The notes below the pieces were generated by a model. The model was not told the DNA's origin. It saw nothing but the letters and a program-made list of their open reading frames with translations, and searched no databases. A DNA stretch of 64,000 nucleotides from Paenibacillus hamazuiensis. GTDB taxonomy: Bacteria; Bacillota; Bacilli; Paenibacillales; NBRC-103111. Within the stretch, counting starts at the first letter, position 1. Each line of letters starts with the position of its first letter. The translations under genes were made by a program, and so were the position numbers. This document shows, piece after piece, positions 8,129 through 16,137 of the stretch. The DNA lies in assembly GCF_023276405.1 (NCBI RefSeq), contig NZ_JALRMO010000001.1, forward strand, positions 744,001 to 808,000, read 5' to 3'.

Positions 8129-9451
8129 TTGGCTGTAGGCTGGGAAAAAGAAATGAGGGATCTGCTCGGGGAAGAGGGGCTCTTGCTCGATTCGGATTCG
8201 CGGGAGCGGTTGTCCAAAGATTATTTCTGGTATTCGCCGGTGCTGAACCGGAAGCTGAAGGATAAATCTGCGGACGGCATCGTTGTCCCGAAGGACGAGA
8301 AGGAGGTGGCGCTCGCGCTGTCGTTCGCGTACCGGCATCAAATCCCGGTGACGGTTCGGGGGGCGGGTACGGGCAATTACGGGCAGGCCGTTCCGTTGAT
8401 GGGAGGCATTGTGCTCGATTTGAGCCGGCTCGATCAGATCGTCGAGATCGGCGACGGCTACGCCCGCGTCGGCTGCGGCGTGCGCCTCGGCACGCTGGAG
8501 AAGCGGGCGCGGGAGGTGGGGCAGGAGCTGCGCATCTATCCGAGCACCTTCGTTAAGGCGACGGTGGGCGGATTCGTCAGCGGCGGCTCAGGCGGCATCG
8601 GCTCGATCACGTGGGGCAACCTGTGGGACGGCAATGTGCTCGAAGCGGTTATCTACACGATGGAGCTGATACCCCGGCGTCTCGTCGTGCGCGGCAAGGA
8701 GCTGTACGATTACATCCACAACTACGGCACGACCGGCGTGATGACGGAAGTGACCGTGCCGCTTGCGCCAAGGAAAGAATGGACTCAGGCGATCGCCCAA
8801 TTCGACCGGTTCGACCAGGCGGCCCAGTTCGGCGAGGCGCTGGCCAAAGACGAGACGGTCGGCAAACGGCTGATCAGTCCGGTGGAATGGCCGATTCCGT
8901 CATATTTCATCCCGTTTGTCAAAGTGCTCGAGCCCGGCGCCGCGGCCGTCCTGATGGAAATCGAGGACGGTACGCTGGAGCGGGTGGCGGCCATTGCCGG
9001 ACGCTTCGGCGGCCGGATCGGCCATGTCATTGAAGCGGCGCAGTACCGCAAATCGATCGGTTTGTCCGATTTTACATGGAACCATACGACCTTGTGGGCG
9101 CTGAAAACCGATCCGACGATTACTTACCTGCAGGCCGGGTTTTCGCCGGAGAAGTACCTCGATCAAATCGCGCAAATCAAAAACGAATTCGGCGACGAGG
9201 TGCTGCTGCATTTCGAATGGATGAGGGGAGGGGGCCGGCTGACTCCGTCATCGCTGCCGATTATCCGGTACCGCAGCGAGGAGAGGCTGTACGAAATCGT
9301 GCGGTTTTTCGAATCGATCGGGGTCAGGGTGTTCGACCCGCACACCTGGGTGCTCGATCACGGAGGGCGCGGCGATATCGCCGGCATGCAGAGAAAGAAA
9401 GCGGAGAACGATCCGCTCGGCCTGCTCAATCCCGGCAAAATCATAACCTGA
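8129..9451 (+). CDS. FAD-binding oxidoreductase (FAD_binding_4/GlcD family)
   Basis: A 440-residue protein starting at TTG 8129 behind AAGGAGAGAGGAG. The PCMH-type FAD domain covers residues about 45-230: VVPKDEKEVALALSFAY, the pyrophosphate loop VRGAGTGNYGQAVPL, and VGGFVSGGSGGIGS. It ends with the family's typical DPLGLLNPGKII. The family oxidises hydroxyacids, amines or sugar-like substrates with covalent or tight FAD. No iron-sulfur subunit is adjacent. In this operon it would catalyse a redox step after, or before, ring opening. The exact reaction is unknown. Confidence 0.85.
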   Translation: MAVGWEKEMRDLLGEEGLLLDSDSRERLSKDYFWYSPVLNRKLKDKSADGIVVPKDEKEVALALSFAYRHQIPVTVRGAGTGNYGQAVPLMGGIVLDLSRLDQIVEIGDGYARVGCGVRLGTLEKRAREVGQELRIYPSTFVKATVGGFVSGGSGGIGSITWGNLWDGNVLEAVIYTMELIPRRLVVRGKELYDYIHNYGTTGVMTEVTVPLAPRKEWTQAIAQFDRFDQAAQFGEALAKDETVGKRLISPVEWPIPSYFIPFVKVLEPGAAAVLMEIEDGTLERVAAIAGRFGGRIGHVIEAAQYRKSIGLSDFTWNHTTLWALKTDPTITYLQAGFSPEKYLDQIAQIKNEFGDEVLLHFEWMRGGGRLTPSSLPIIRYRSEERLYEIVRFFESIGVRVFDPHTWVLDHGGRGDIAGMQRKKAENDPLGLLNPGKIIT

Positions 9452-9473
9452 AGGGCTGGAAAGGAGATCAACT

Positions 9474-10373
9474 ATGGCCATGGAAAACAGTCACTTGCAA
9501 CGTTTGGCCGACGAAATCTATCCGGCGAGACCACGTGCGGCATGGACATATAAGCTGGATGGCCCGGGCGGCCGGGGGACGGCTGCATTGAAAGATGCTT
9601 TTTGGCGGATGCTTCCTCCGCTTGCCGCTTTTGTCGTGTTTATCGGCGGGTGGGAGATTATCGTCAAACTGCTGAATGTGCCGCCGTACCTGCTGCCGAA
9701 GCCTTCGGACATATGGAAGGCCGGTGTCGAAAACGCCGGGGGGCTATGGGTTTCCGTCTATACGACCATATCCGAAGCGGTGCTCGGCTTTTTGCTCAGC
9801 ATTGCGGCAGGGGTATCGGGAGCGATTTTGCTGGCCAGCTCGAAAATGATCGAAAAAAGCGTGTATCCGTACGCTATCATCCTGCAGACGATCCCGATCG
9901 TCGCGGTGGCGCCGATCATCGTCATCTGGTTCGGGGCGGGCATGAACGCGATCGTGATCATCGCTTTTTTGATCGGCTTTTTCCCGATGCTGTCCAATAC
10001 GCTGATCGGTCTTAACTCGACGGACCATAACATGAAAAATTTATTTTACCTGTATAACGCATCGCCGCTGCAAACGATGTGGAAACTGCGCATTCCCGCC
10101 GCGCTTCCGTATATCGTCGCCGGGCTGAAAATTTCCTGTACGCTGGCCGTTATCGGGGCCATCGTCGGAGAGTACATCGCCGGCATCGGCGGCGGCAAGG
10201 GCGGTCTCGGCTACGCGATCACCGTCGCTGCAGCGAGGCTGCAGACGCCGTACCTGTTCGCCTGCGGGTTATCCGCATCCGCTTTGGGCATCGCCTTTTT
10301 CCTGCTCGTGAACGGCTTCTCCAAATGGATGCTCAGCTCGTGGCACGAATCGGAAATGAGAACGGAGAATTGA
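9474..10373 (+). CDS. ABC transporter permease, NitT/TauT type
   Basis: A 299-residue protein with a cytoplasmic N-terminal tail of about 40 residues, then six hydrophobic segments. The EAA-like loop reads TMWKLRIPAALPYIVAGLKIS and is followed by GAIVGEYIAG, typical of SsuC/TauC/ThiX permeases. AAGGAG precedes the ATG. The stop lies two bases before the next start. It should form a homodimeric channel with the ATPase at 7256. Confidence 0.92.
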   Translation: MAMENSHLQRLADEIYPARPRAAWTYKLDGPGGRGTAALKDAFWRMLPPLAAFVVFIGGWEIIVKLLNVPPYLLPKPSDIWKAGVENAGGLWVSVYTTISEAVLGFLLSIAAGVSGAILLASSKMIEKSVYPYAIILQTIPIVAVAPIIVIWFGAGMNAIVIIAFLIGFFPMLSNTLIGLNSTDHNMKNLFYLYNASPLQTMWKLRIPAALPYIVAGLKISCTLAVIGAIVGEYIAGIGGGKGGLGYAITVAAARLQTPYLFACGLSASALGIAFFLLVNGFSKWMLSSWHESEMRTEN

Positions 10374-10375
10374 CC

Positions 10376-11689
10376 ATGAGCATGGGCTGCGGCAAATTGC
10401 ATTTGATCAACGCGGCGCTTCCGCTGACGGACGAACGCACCTTATTCGAATTGATCGCCGAGGACGGGCGGTGGACGCAGATCCGGCCGCAGACAGGTTA
10501 TTTGGAAGCCGGACCGGATTACGCGGCCGTTTCGCAAGCCGCTGCCGATTCGTTTCGGGAGGATAAACGTTTTGCGCTTGATTTGGAAGGGAGGCAGATG
10601 CTTCCCGGTTTGGTTGATGCCCACATGCATCTCGACAAAGCTTATTCGCTGCCGAAGGTGGGCAACCGTTCGGGAACGCTGCTGGAGGCGATCCGCAATT
10701 ACAAGGAAGCCGCTCCCGGCTTTACCAAAGAAGAAATCAAGGCGAGGATCCGCAAAGCTGCGCTCAAGGCCGTGTCGTACGGAACGACGGCGATACGCAC
10801 CCATCTCGATTTCAATCTCGGTGCGGGCGCCAAGATCGCCTTCGATACCGTCCATGCGGCGCTGGAAGCGAAGGAAGAGCTGAAGGGTATCGTCGATTTG
10901 CAGCTGTTTCCGATGTGCCCGTATAACGGTGCGGTACCGGACAGAGGGGAGGTCGAGGAGGCTTTGAAGCTCGGGATGACCGGCATCGGCGGGGCTCCGC
11001 ATTTGTCGGAGACGCCGGAGCGGGACATCGACCGGATTTTCGAGCTCGCCGCCCGGTACGGGGTGCCGATCGATCTGCACACCGACGAAAGCGACGATCC
11101 GGGAAAACGCACCGTTTCTTATATCGCGGATAAGACGGTGGAGTACGGCTACCAGGGCAAAGTGACGGTCGATCATCTGTGCGCCTTGTCGGCGATGGAA
11201 GACCGCGAGGCCGACGGGCTGATCCGCAAAATGGCGGACGCCGGGCTGTTTGCCGTTACGCTGCCGCCGGTCAACATGTACCTGCAGGGGCGGGGCGACC
11301 GCGGTCTGATCCGCCGGGGAACGACCCGCGTCCGCGAGCTGATCGCCGCCGGCGTGCCGCTGGCGTCTGCGTCGGACAATATCCAGGACCCGTTTCATCC
11401 GTTCGGCTGCGGCGACCTGCTGCAGATCGGGCTGATCACCGCATACGCCGCCCATATGGGCAGCCCGGCGGAGCTGCGGCATATTTTGCGGATGCTCACG
11501 GACATTCCCGCCCGTATCCTCGGATTGGAGCGATACGGGATTGCTGCCGGCAACCCGGCCGACTTCGTCGTCTTGGGCTCGCGCAGCGTAGACGAACTGT
11601 TCGCCGAACCGCCGGCCGACCGACTCGTCTACAAGCACGGACGCTGGCTTCACGTTTCTTTGCTGCAGCGCAGCGGTTTTGATTATTAA
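10376..11689 (+). CDS. CodA-like amidohydrolase/deaminase, first copy
   Basis: A 437-residue amidohydrolase-superfamily protein. Metal ligands appear intact: HxH (His83, His85 in DAHMHLDK), the His of DLHTDESDD with its catalytic Glu, the His of VTVDHLCALS, and the Asp of ASASDNIQDPF. The layout matches cytosine deaminase/creatinine deaminase relatives. The start at ATG 10376 has GGAG eight bases upstream; a longer upstream reading frame overlaps the permease and is rejected. It probably deaminates or hydrolyses a ring imported by the ABC system. It is clearly diverged from the second copy at 12807. Confidence 0.88.
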   Translation: MSMGCGKLHLINAALPLTDERTLFELIAEDGRWTQIRPQTGYLEAGPDYAAVSQAAADSFREDKRFALDLEGRQMLPGLVDAHMHLDKAYSLPKVGNRSGTLLEAIRNYKEAAPGFTKEEIKARIRKAALKAVSYGTTAIRTHLDFNLGAGAKIAFDTVHAALEAKEELKGIVDLQLFPMCPYNGAVPDRGEVEEALKLGMTGIGGAPHLSETPERDIDRIFELAARYGVPIDLHTDESDDPGKRTVSYIADKTVEYGYQGKVTVDHLCALSAMEDREADGLIRKMADAGLFAVTLPPVNMYLQGRGDRGLIRRGTTRVRELIAAGVPLASASDNIQDPFHPFGCGDLLQIGLITAYAAHMGSPAELRHILRMLTDIPARILGLERYGIAAGNPADFVVLGSRSVDELFAEPPADRLVYKHGRWLHVSLLQRSGFDY

Positions 11690-11723
11690 AATCAGCCATC
11701 ACCACTATGAGGAGTGCATTCTT

Positions 11724-12776
11724 ATGAAGATACTTGCGGGATTACGCGGCAAACGACCGTCTGTGACGATATTGGCATCACTTTTGGCGATTGCGGCGGT
11801 GCTCGGCGGCTGCGGCACGCAGACCGATACCAAGCCCGCCGCCTCGGGGGCGAAATCCGACGCGCCGGCAGCGGCCGCTCCCGAGAAAAAGCCGGTCGCC
11901 GTCACCCAGGTGACGAACTGGTTCGCCCAATCGGAGCATGGGGGCAATTATGCCGCCCAGATCAAAGGCTTTTACAAGGAAGCGGGCCTCGATATGACGA
12001 TCCAGTCCGGCGGGCCGGGCATATCGGCAACGCAAATCGTCGCTTCGGGAAAAGCGCAGTTCGGCATGGGACAGGCGGATGAGGTGCTGTTCGCTCGGCA
12101 AAACGGCCTGCCGCTCGTGGCGGTCATGGCGATTTTCCAAAAAAATCCGCAGGGCATTATGGTGCACAAAGGCAAGGCGAAATCGATGGCCGATCTGAAC
12201 GGGAAAAAGGTGTACGTCGGAAGCGGTGTTGCTTACTGGGAGTACATGAAGAAGGCATATAAGCTCGACAAGGTCGAGGAGCTCAAATATACCGGCCAGC
12301 TGGTCAACTTCGTGAACGACAACGATTCGGCCACCCAGGTGTACATCACGTCGGAGCCGTTTTCCATGCAGGAGCAGAAGGTCGATATCGATGTGCTGCT
12401 CAACGCCGATTTCGGCTACAATCCTTACGGCAACATCATGTACACGACGGAAAGCTTCCTGAAAGAAAATCCGGAGGCGGTCAAAGCGTTCGTCCAGGCG
12501 ACGGTGAAGGGCTGGAATTATTACAAGGACAATTACAAGGAAATCAACCCGGCGATCAAGGAGAAAAACCCGGATACGCCGATCGAGAAGCTCGACTTCA
12601 GCGCCAAGGCGCTGCAGCCTCTCGTCTACGGCGACGATGCGGCAGCGGGTGGAGTCGGCGTCATGACCAAGGAGCGCTGGGAGACGCTGAACAAGCAGCT
12701 CACCGACCTCGGCTTGCTCAAAACCGCTATCGATGTGAGCAAGGTGTTTACGACGGATTTTCTGCCCAAAAAGTAA
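11724..12776 (+). CDS. NMT1/THI5-like substrate-binding lipoprotein
   Basis: A 350-residue lipoprotein with signal MKILAGLRGKRPSVTILAS and lipobox VLGGC, followed by an Ala/Pro linker. The mature start (VTNWFAQSEHGGNYAAQIKG, GLDMTIQSGGPG) resembles ThiY and other pyrimidine-binding NMT1/THI5 proteins. TGAGGAG lies nine bases before ATG 11724. It would deliver the ligand to the permease/ATPase pair of this operon. The similarity hints at a pyrimidine-like or related N-heterocycle, but taurine/nitrate-type proteins share the fold, so the ligand remains open. Confidence 0.88.
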   Translation: MKILAGLRGKRPSVTILASLLAIAAVLGGCGTQTDTKPAASGAKSDAPAAAAPEKKPVAVTQVTNWFAQSEHGGNYAAQIKGFYKEAGLDMTIQSGGPGISATQIVASGKAQFGMGQADEVLFARQNGLPLVAVMAIFQKNPQGIMVHKGKAKSMADLNGKKVYVGSGVAYWEYMKKAYKLDKVEELKYTGQLVNFVNDNDSATQVYITSEPFSMQEQKVDIDVLLNADFGYNPYGNIMYTTESFLKENPEAVKAFVQATVKGWNYYKDNYKEINPAIKEKNPDTPIEKLDFSAKALQPLVYGDDAAAGGVGVMTKERWETLNKQLTDLGLLKTAIDVSKVFTTDFLPKK

Positions 12777-12806
12777 TCGGCCAAACGGACGGGGAGCGAT
12801 GGGAAG

Positions 12807-14066
12807 ATGTACGATCTTGTATTCAGAAACGCCAGGCTGCACGGGGCCCCCGGCCTGCCTGCCGCCGATATCGCCGTCAGTGGCGGCACGATTGTCGCGG
12901 TAGGCTCCGTCCCGGAGGGTGCCGGCTTGCGCGAGATCGACGCGTCCGGACTTATGGCGCTGCCGCCGTTCGTCGAATCCCATATCCATCTGGATACGGT
13001 GCTTACGGCGGGCGACCCTTCCCCGAATGCGAGCGGCACGCTGTTCGAAGGCATTCGGCTGTGGCAGCAGCGGAAGCGCAGGCTGACCCGCGAGGATGTG
13101 CTGCAGCGGGCCGAAAAGGTGATCCGCCGCCTGGCGGCCGGCGGGGTGCTGCACATCCGCTCGCAGGCGGATATTTCCGACCCTCAGCTCACGGCGCTGC
13201 GGGCGCTGCTTGAGCTGCGGGAGCGGGTGAAGCCGCAAGTGAACCTGCAGGTAATCGCGTTCCCGCAGGACGGCATCGTCAGCTGCCCGGACAACCGGCA
13301 CCGCCTGGAGGAAGCGCTGCGGCTCGGCGCCGACGGGATCGGCGCGATCCCGCACTGCGAGCATACGCGGGAGGACGGCATCGCCTCGCTGCGGTTTGCT
13401 TTTGAGCTTGCGGAGAAGTACGGCAGCTTTATCCATGTTTTTTGCGACGAGCTGGACGACCCGCACTCGCGGTACTTGGAGGCCGTTGCGGCAATGGCGC
13501 TGGCCTCCGGCCTGCGGGAACGGGTGACGGCCGCCCACGCGAGCGCGACGGGCTACTATGGCGAGGCTTATTTTCAGAAGCTGCTTGGACAGCTCTCCGC
13601 CTCCGGCATTCACATCGTCTGCTGTCCGCTGATAGGCAGCGCGATGCAGGGGCGCTTCGACGGCTATCCGAAAGGCCGCGGCATCGCACGGATCAAAGAG
13701 CTGTGGCAGGCGGGCGTGAACGTCAGCGTCGCGCACGACGACATCCGCACGCCGTTTTACCCGCTCGGCAGCGGCAGCATGCTCCAGGCCGCGCACATGG
13801 CCGTGCACCTCGCGCACATGACGGGCGCGGAGGAGCTCGAGGAGGCGGTGCGGATGGTAACGGTGCGGGCCGCGAAGGTGCTGCAAATCGAATCCCGCTA
13901 CGGACTCGAAACGGGCAAGCCGGCCAGCTTCGTTTTGCTGCCGGCCGCCGACACCGCCGAGCTGCTCAGCGTGCAGCCGCCGTGCCGGTTTGTCGTCAGC
14001 GGCGGTACGGTTTTGGCGGAGACGAGCCGGCCCGAGACGGTGTGGCGGGAAGATTTTCTCGGGTAA
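12807..14066 (+). CDS. CodA-like deaminase, second copy, with His-to-Phe at a metal site
   Basis: A 419-residue protein closely following E. coli cytosine deaminase through its length (ESHIHLDT, QGRFDGYPKGRGI, AHDDIRTPFYPLGSG). Aligned with a constant offset of two, the iron ligands His61, His63 and Asp313 of CodA correspond to His59, His61 and Asp311 here, and Glu217 to Glu215. The ligand His214, however, corresponds to Phe212 (IHVFCDELDD). A His sits two residues earlier (His210). The enzyme may bind metal differently or have lost deaminase activity. It is the last gene of the operon, and a terminator follows. CodA numbering is from memory. Confidence 0.85.
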   Translation: MYDLVFRNARLHGAPGLPAADIAVSGGTIVAVGSVPEGAGLREIDASGLMALPPFVESHIHLDTVLTAGDPSPNASGTLFEGIRLWQQRKRRLTREDVLQRAEKVIRRLAAGGVLHIRSQADISDPQLTALRALLELRERVKPQVNLQVIAFPQDGIVSCPDNRHRLEEALRLGADGIGAIPHCEHTREDGIASLRFAFELAEKYGSFIHVFCDELDDPHSRYLEAVAAMALASGLRERVTAAHASATGYYGEAYFQKLLGQLSASGIHIVCCPLIGSAMQGRFDGYPKGRGIARIKELWQAGVNVSVAHDDIRTPFYPLGSGSMLQAAHMAVHLAHMTGAEELEEAVRMVTVRAAKVLQIESRYGLETGKPASFVLLPAADTAELLSVQPPCRFVVSGGTVLAETSRPETVWREDFLG

Positions 14067-14100
14067 GACGGGGCGATTGCTCCGGTAAGTATGGAATTAT

Positions 14101-14128
14101 GGCCGGGCCCGGTGGTCCGGCCCTTTTC
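14101..14128 (+). terminator. Terminator of the creatininase/CodA operon
   Basis: GGCCGG/CCGGCC stem (14101-14106 with 14117-14122) followed by CTTTTCTT. Confidence 0.7.
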
Positions 14129-14263
14129 TTGTGCGGCCAGACCGCCCGTACGTTGCCGTGGTTAAGGGGTCGAGATGACCTTGTCAGGCGCTTTTGCACA
14201 CTCTTCGTCATCAATCGGTAAGGCACGTAATATGAATAATCATATAAGGTTGGGGAGGCGGAA

Positions 14264-15442
14264 ATGATTGATTTTATCAAGGAGAAAATATTCGCATTCA
14301 AGCGGAGCCGGTTCGTCCATTTAAGGGACATCAAAAAAGAACTTAAGAAGAAAAGCGAACATGCAATTTCCGATCAGATACATCCTTCCTCGCTGGCCCT
14401 GAAAGACCGCAAACTCGTTGAACAAATTCAAGAAACAACGCATCGGCTGAACTTGAACAATGTGACAAGAACAAGTGCGTATTTGAGCTTCTATCTCCGC
14501 CATCCGGAAATTCATTGGGCCTTGCTCGGGCATATGGTATCCAGAAACGGCGGCTGGAATATGACGGATTTAAAGGGCGATTTGATTTCCCGATTATTGT
14601 CCGATCAGGATCAAAAGGAATTTTTTCATTTTTTGGAGCGCGGCAACTGGTTGATTTTTCAGGATGTATATCCGCAATTTATGCTGTATGAAGAAAGTTT
14701 AAAAAGAAAGACGAGCCTTTTCTATCTTCTGCCTTATTTTCATGTTTCCACGTTTATGGAGACGATATGGAATCATTTCTGGAAGGTTGGAAACCGCTAT
14801 CTTCTGGCCGTTGCCCTTATCATTAACGAACAGAGCTACCTGGAGCAAAGAGTGATTCAGAATCCTTATTACCAAAAAAACGTGCTGCAAACCATCGAAT
14901 TTAAACTTCAGGATGTTTTAAGCCTTAATCAAATCATATTCCCCCACTACCGGCATATGGAAGCAACTTCTCCACAAGCTACCGACATTATAGGACAAAC
15001 GCTTCGTCATTTCGCCTCGATTCAGGATCGCATCGAACTCGGGAAACGTTTATATTCCATTATGTTCAAAGACCCGGATACATTACGGCGGATTGTGAGC
15101 TGGGCCTCGGATCACCCTCATACGGGTTCCCGCAAAGATTACTGGCCGCATCTGTTTAACGATGTGAACGAATCGTTGCCGGGCGCGCCTTATCAGCGGC
15201 GAACGGATCATTGCCGTTTAAGAGAAACCGCGGCACGCATCTTCAGCCCGTCTTTACGTTATGCATGGGGCCACGTGCAGCACGAGCAAGCCGAGAGAGG
15301 CGATTGGTTTAAGGATTGGAAAATCATCCGCTATTTCGTGGAAAACAATGAACAAGTAAATGGAGAGATTCATCATGCCTACTGCGAAACATTGGAGAAA
15401 GTCGAACTTGCGGTCATGGCCAAAACATCCATTTTTAGCTGA
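14264..15442 (+). CDS. DUF2515 family protein (YppC-like)
   Basis: A 392-residue soluble protein rich in aromatic residues. The stretch RTSAYLSFYLRHPEIHWALLGHMVSRNGGWNMTDLKG is what I recognise as the DUF2515/YppC signature of Bacillales. GGGGAGG lies just before the ATG. No signal peptide or membrane segment is seen; function is unknown in the family. The C-terminal 22 codons overlap the next gene's start in another frame. Identification is from memory of the family and fairly confident. Confidence 0.8.
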   Translation: MIDFIKEKIFAFKRSRFVHLRDIKKELKKKSEHAISDQIHPSSLALKDRKLVEQIQETTHRLNLNNVTRTSAYLSFYLRHPEIHWALLGHMVSRNGGWNMTDLKGDLISRLLSDQDQKEFFHFLERGNWLIFQDVYPQFMLYEESLKRKTSLFYLLPYFHVSTFMETIWNHFWKVGNRYLLAVALIINEQSYLEQRVIQNPYYQKNVLQTIEFKLQDVLSLNQIIFPHYRHMEATSPQATDIIGQTLRHFASIQDRIELGKRLYSIMFKDPDTLRRIVSWASDHPHTGSRKDYWPHLFNDVNESLPGAPYQRRTDHCRLRETAARIFSPSLRYAWGHVQHEQAERGDWFKDWKIIRYFVENNEQVNGEIHHAYCETLEKVELAVMAKTSIFS

Positions 15443-15842
15443 TAAACCGGCAGCAAAAGCTCATCCGATAAAGGGATATGTCTCAACAATGATATTTGCC
15501 TCCTGGGTGGGAACATATTTGGATCTCCTGCTGGTGGAAAAACAATTTTACAGCTTTCCGTTCAGACTTTTCCCGGATCTTTTTAAATTTAACGTTTTAT
15601 TTACTTTATTCATACTTCCTCTCGGTACGTTTCTCTTTCTTTATGCCGTAGAAAACTTGCGTCCCTTACAACGATTCTGCCTTATGCTTTTTATTTCCTT
15701 GGCAATGGCTGTAGTGGAACAGTTATCCGAACAAATGGGATGGTTCGCTCACGGAGCAAAATGGAGTCATTTTTATTCTTTTTTGGGCTATACGATCTTT
15801 ATGTGGATGATATTGAAATACCACCGGTGGATGAACAAGTAA
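15375..15842 (+). CDS. Small membrane protein, CBO0543-like
   Basis: A 155-residue protein with about four hydrophobic segments after a basic 45-residue N-terminus (MIFASWVGTYLDLLLV, FNVLFTLFILPLGTFLFLY, FCLMLFISLAMAVVE, FLGYTIFMWMILKY). The pattern resembles the CBO0543 family of four-helix proteins common next to DUF2515 genes. ATG 15375 with GGAGAG seven bases upstream would overlap DUF2515 by 68 bases; ATG 15489 is an alternative that removes the overlap but has a weaker ribosome site. Function unknown. Confidence 0.65.
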   Translation: MPTAKHWRKSNLRSWPKHPFLADKPAAKAHPIKGYVSTMIFASWVGTYLDLLLVEKQFYSFPFRLFPDLFKFNVLFTLFILPLGTFLFLYAVENLRPLQRFCLMLFISLAMAVVEQLSEQMGWFAHGAKWSHFYSFLGYTIFMWMILKYHRWMNK

Positions 15843-15887
15843 GCGGACATTCCAATCGGACCGGTACCAAAGGAAATAAATAAACGG

Positions 15888-15918
15888 GGACGTCTCCGCC
15901 ATAGGGGACGTCCTTTCA
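15888..15918 (+). terminator. Terminator after the DUF2515 pair
   Basis: GGACGTC (15888-15894) pairs with GACGTCC (15907-15913), followed by TTTC. The rest of 15843-16137 holds no gene, only the cre-like boxes described separately. Confidence 0.6.
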
Positions 15919-16021
15919 TGTTTGGTTTATTCCCCCCATCTCCTAAAAAAAACACGACTGCATCTAAAAAGACTCCATAGTACGCAGGCGCAGATTCCCC
16001 TAGTATAAAAGACAGGACATT

Positions 16022-16035
16022 TGACAGCGCTTACA
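16022..16035. promoter_or_regulatory. cre-like box (CcpA site) upstream of the solute-binding protein
   Basis: TGACAGCGCTTACA differs by one base from the catabolite-responsive element TGAAANCGNTTNCA. It lies 103 bases before the start of a carbohydrate-type binding-protein gene and just downstream of a TATAAA (16004-16009). Confidence 0.6.
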
Positions 16036-16085
16036 TGTATAGGGCTTGATTCCGGTGACAGAAAGATAGAACGGGAAGCGAATTA

Positions 16086-16100
16086 TTGCAATCGCTTTCG
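16086..16100. promoter_or_regulatory. Second cre-like box
   Basis: TTGCAATCGCTTTCG matches the relaxed cre pattern WTGNAANCGNWNNCW except for the last base. It is about 65 bases after the first box and 38 before the start codon. Confidence 0.4.
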
Positions 16101-16137
16101 TACTATAAAAACTTTGACACAAGGAATGAGGGGTACT

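Noticed and set aside
10079-10375. 5' extension of the first CodA-like gene into the permease
   Set aside because: It is an out-of-frame shadow of the permease; ATG 10376 has a good ribosome site.
11778-13886. 702-codon minus-strand ORF opposite the binding protein and second CodA gene
   Set aside because: The plus strand encodes clearly recognisable proteins with ribosome sites; the antisense product is Arg/His/Gln-rich with no domain and is a high-GC shadow.
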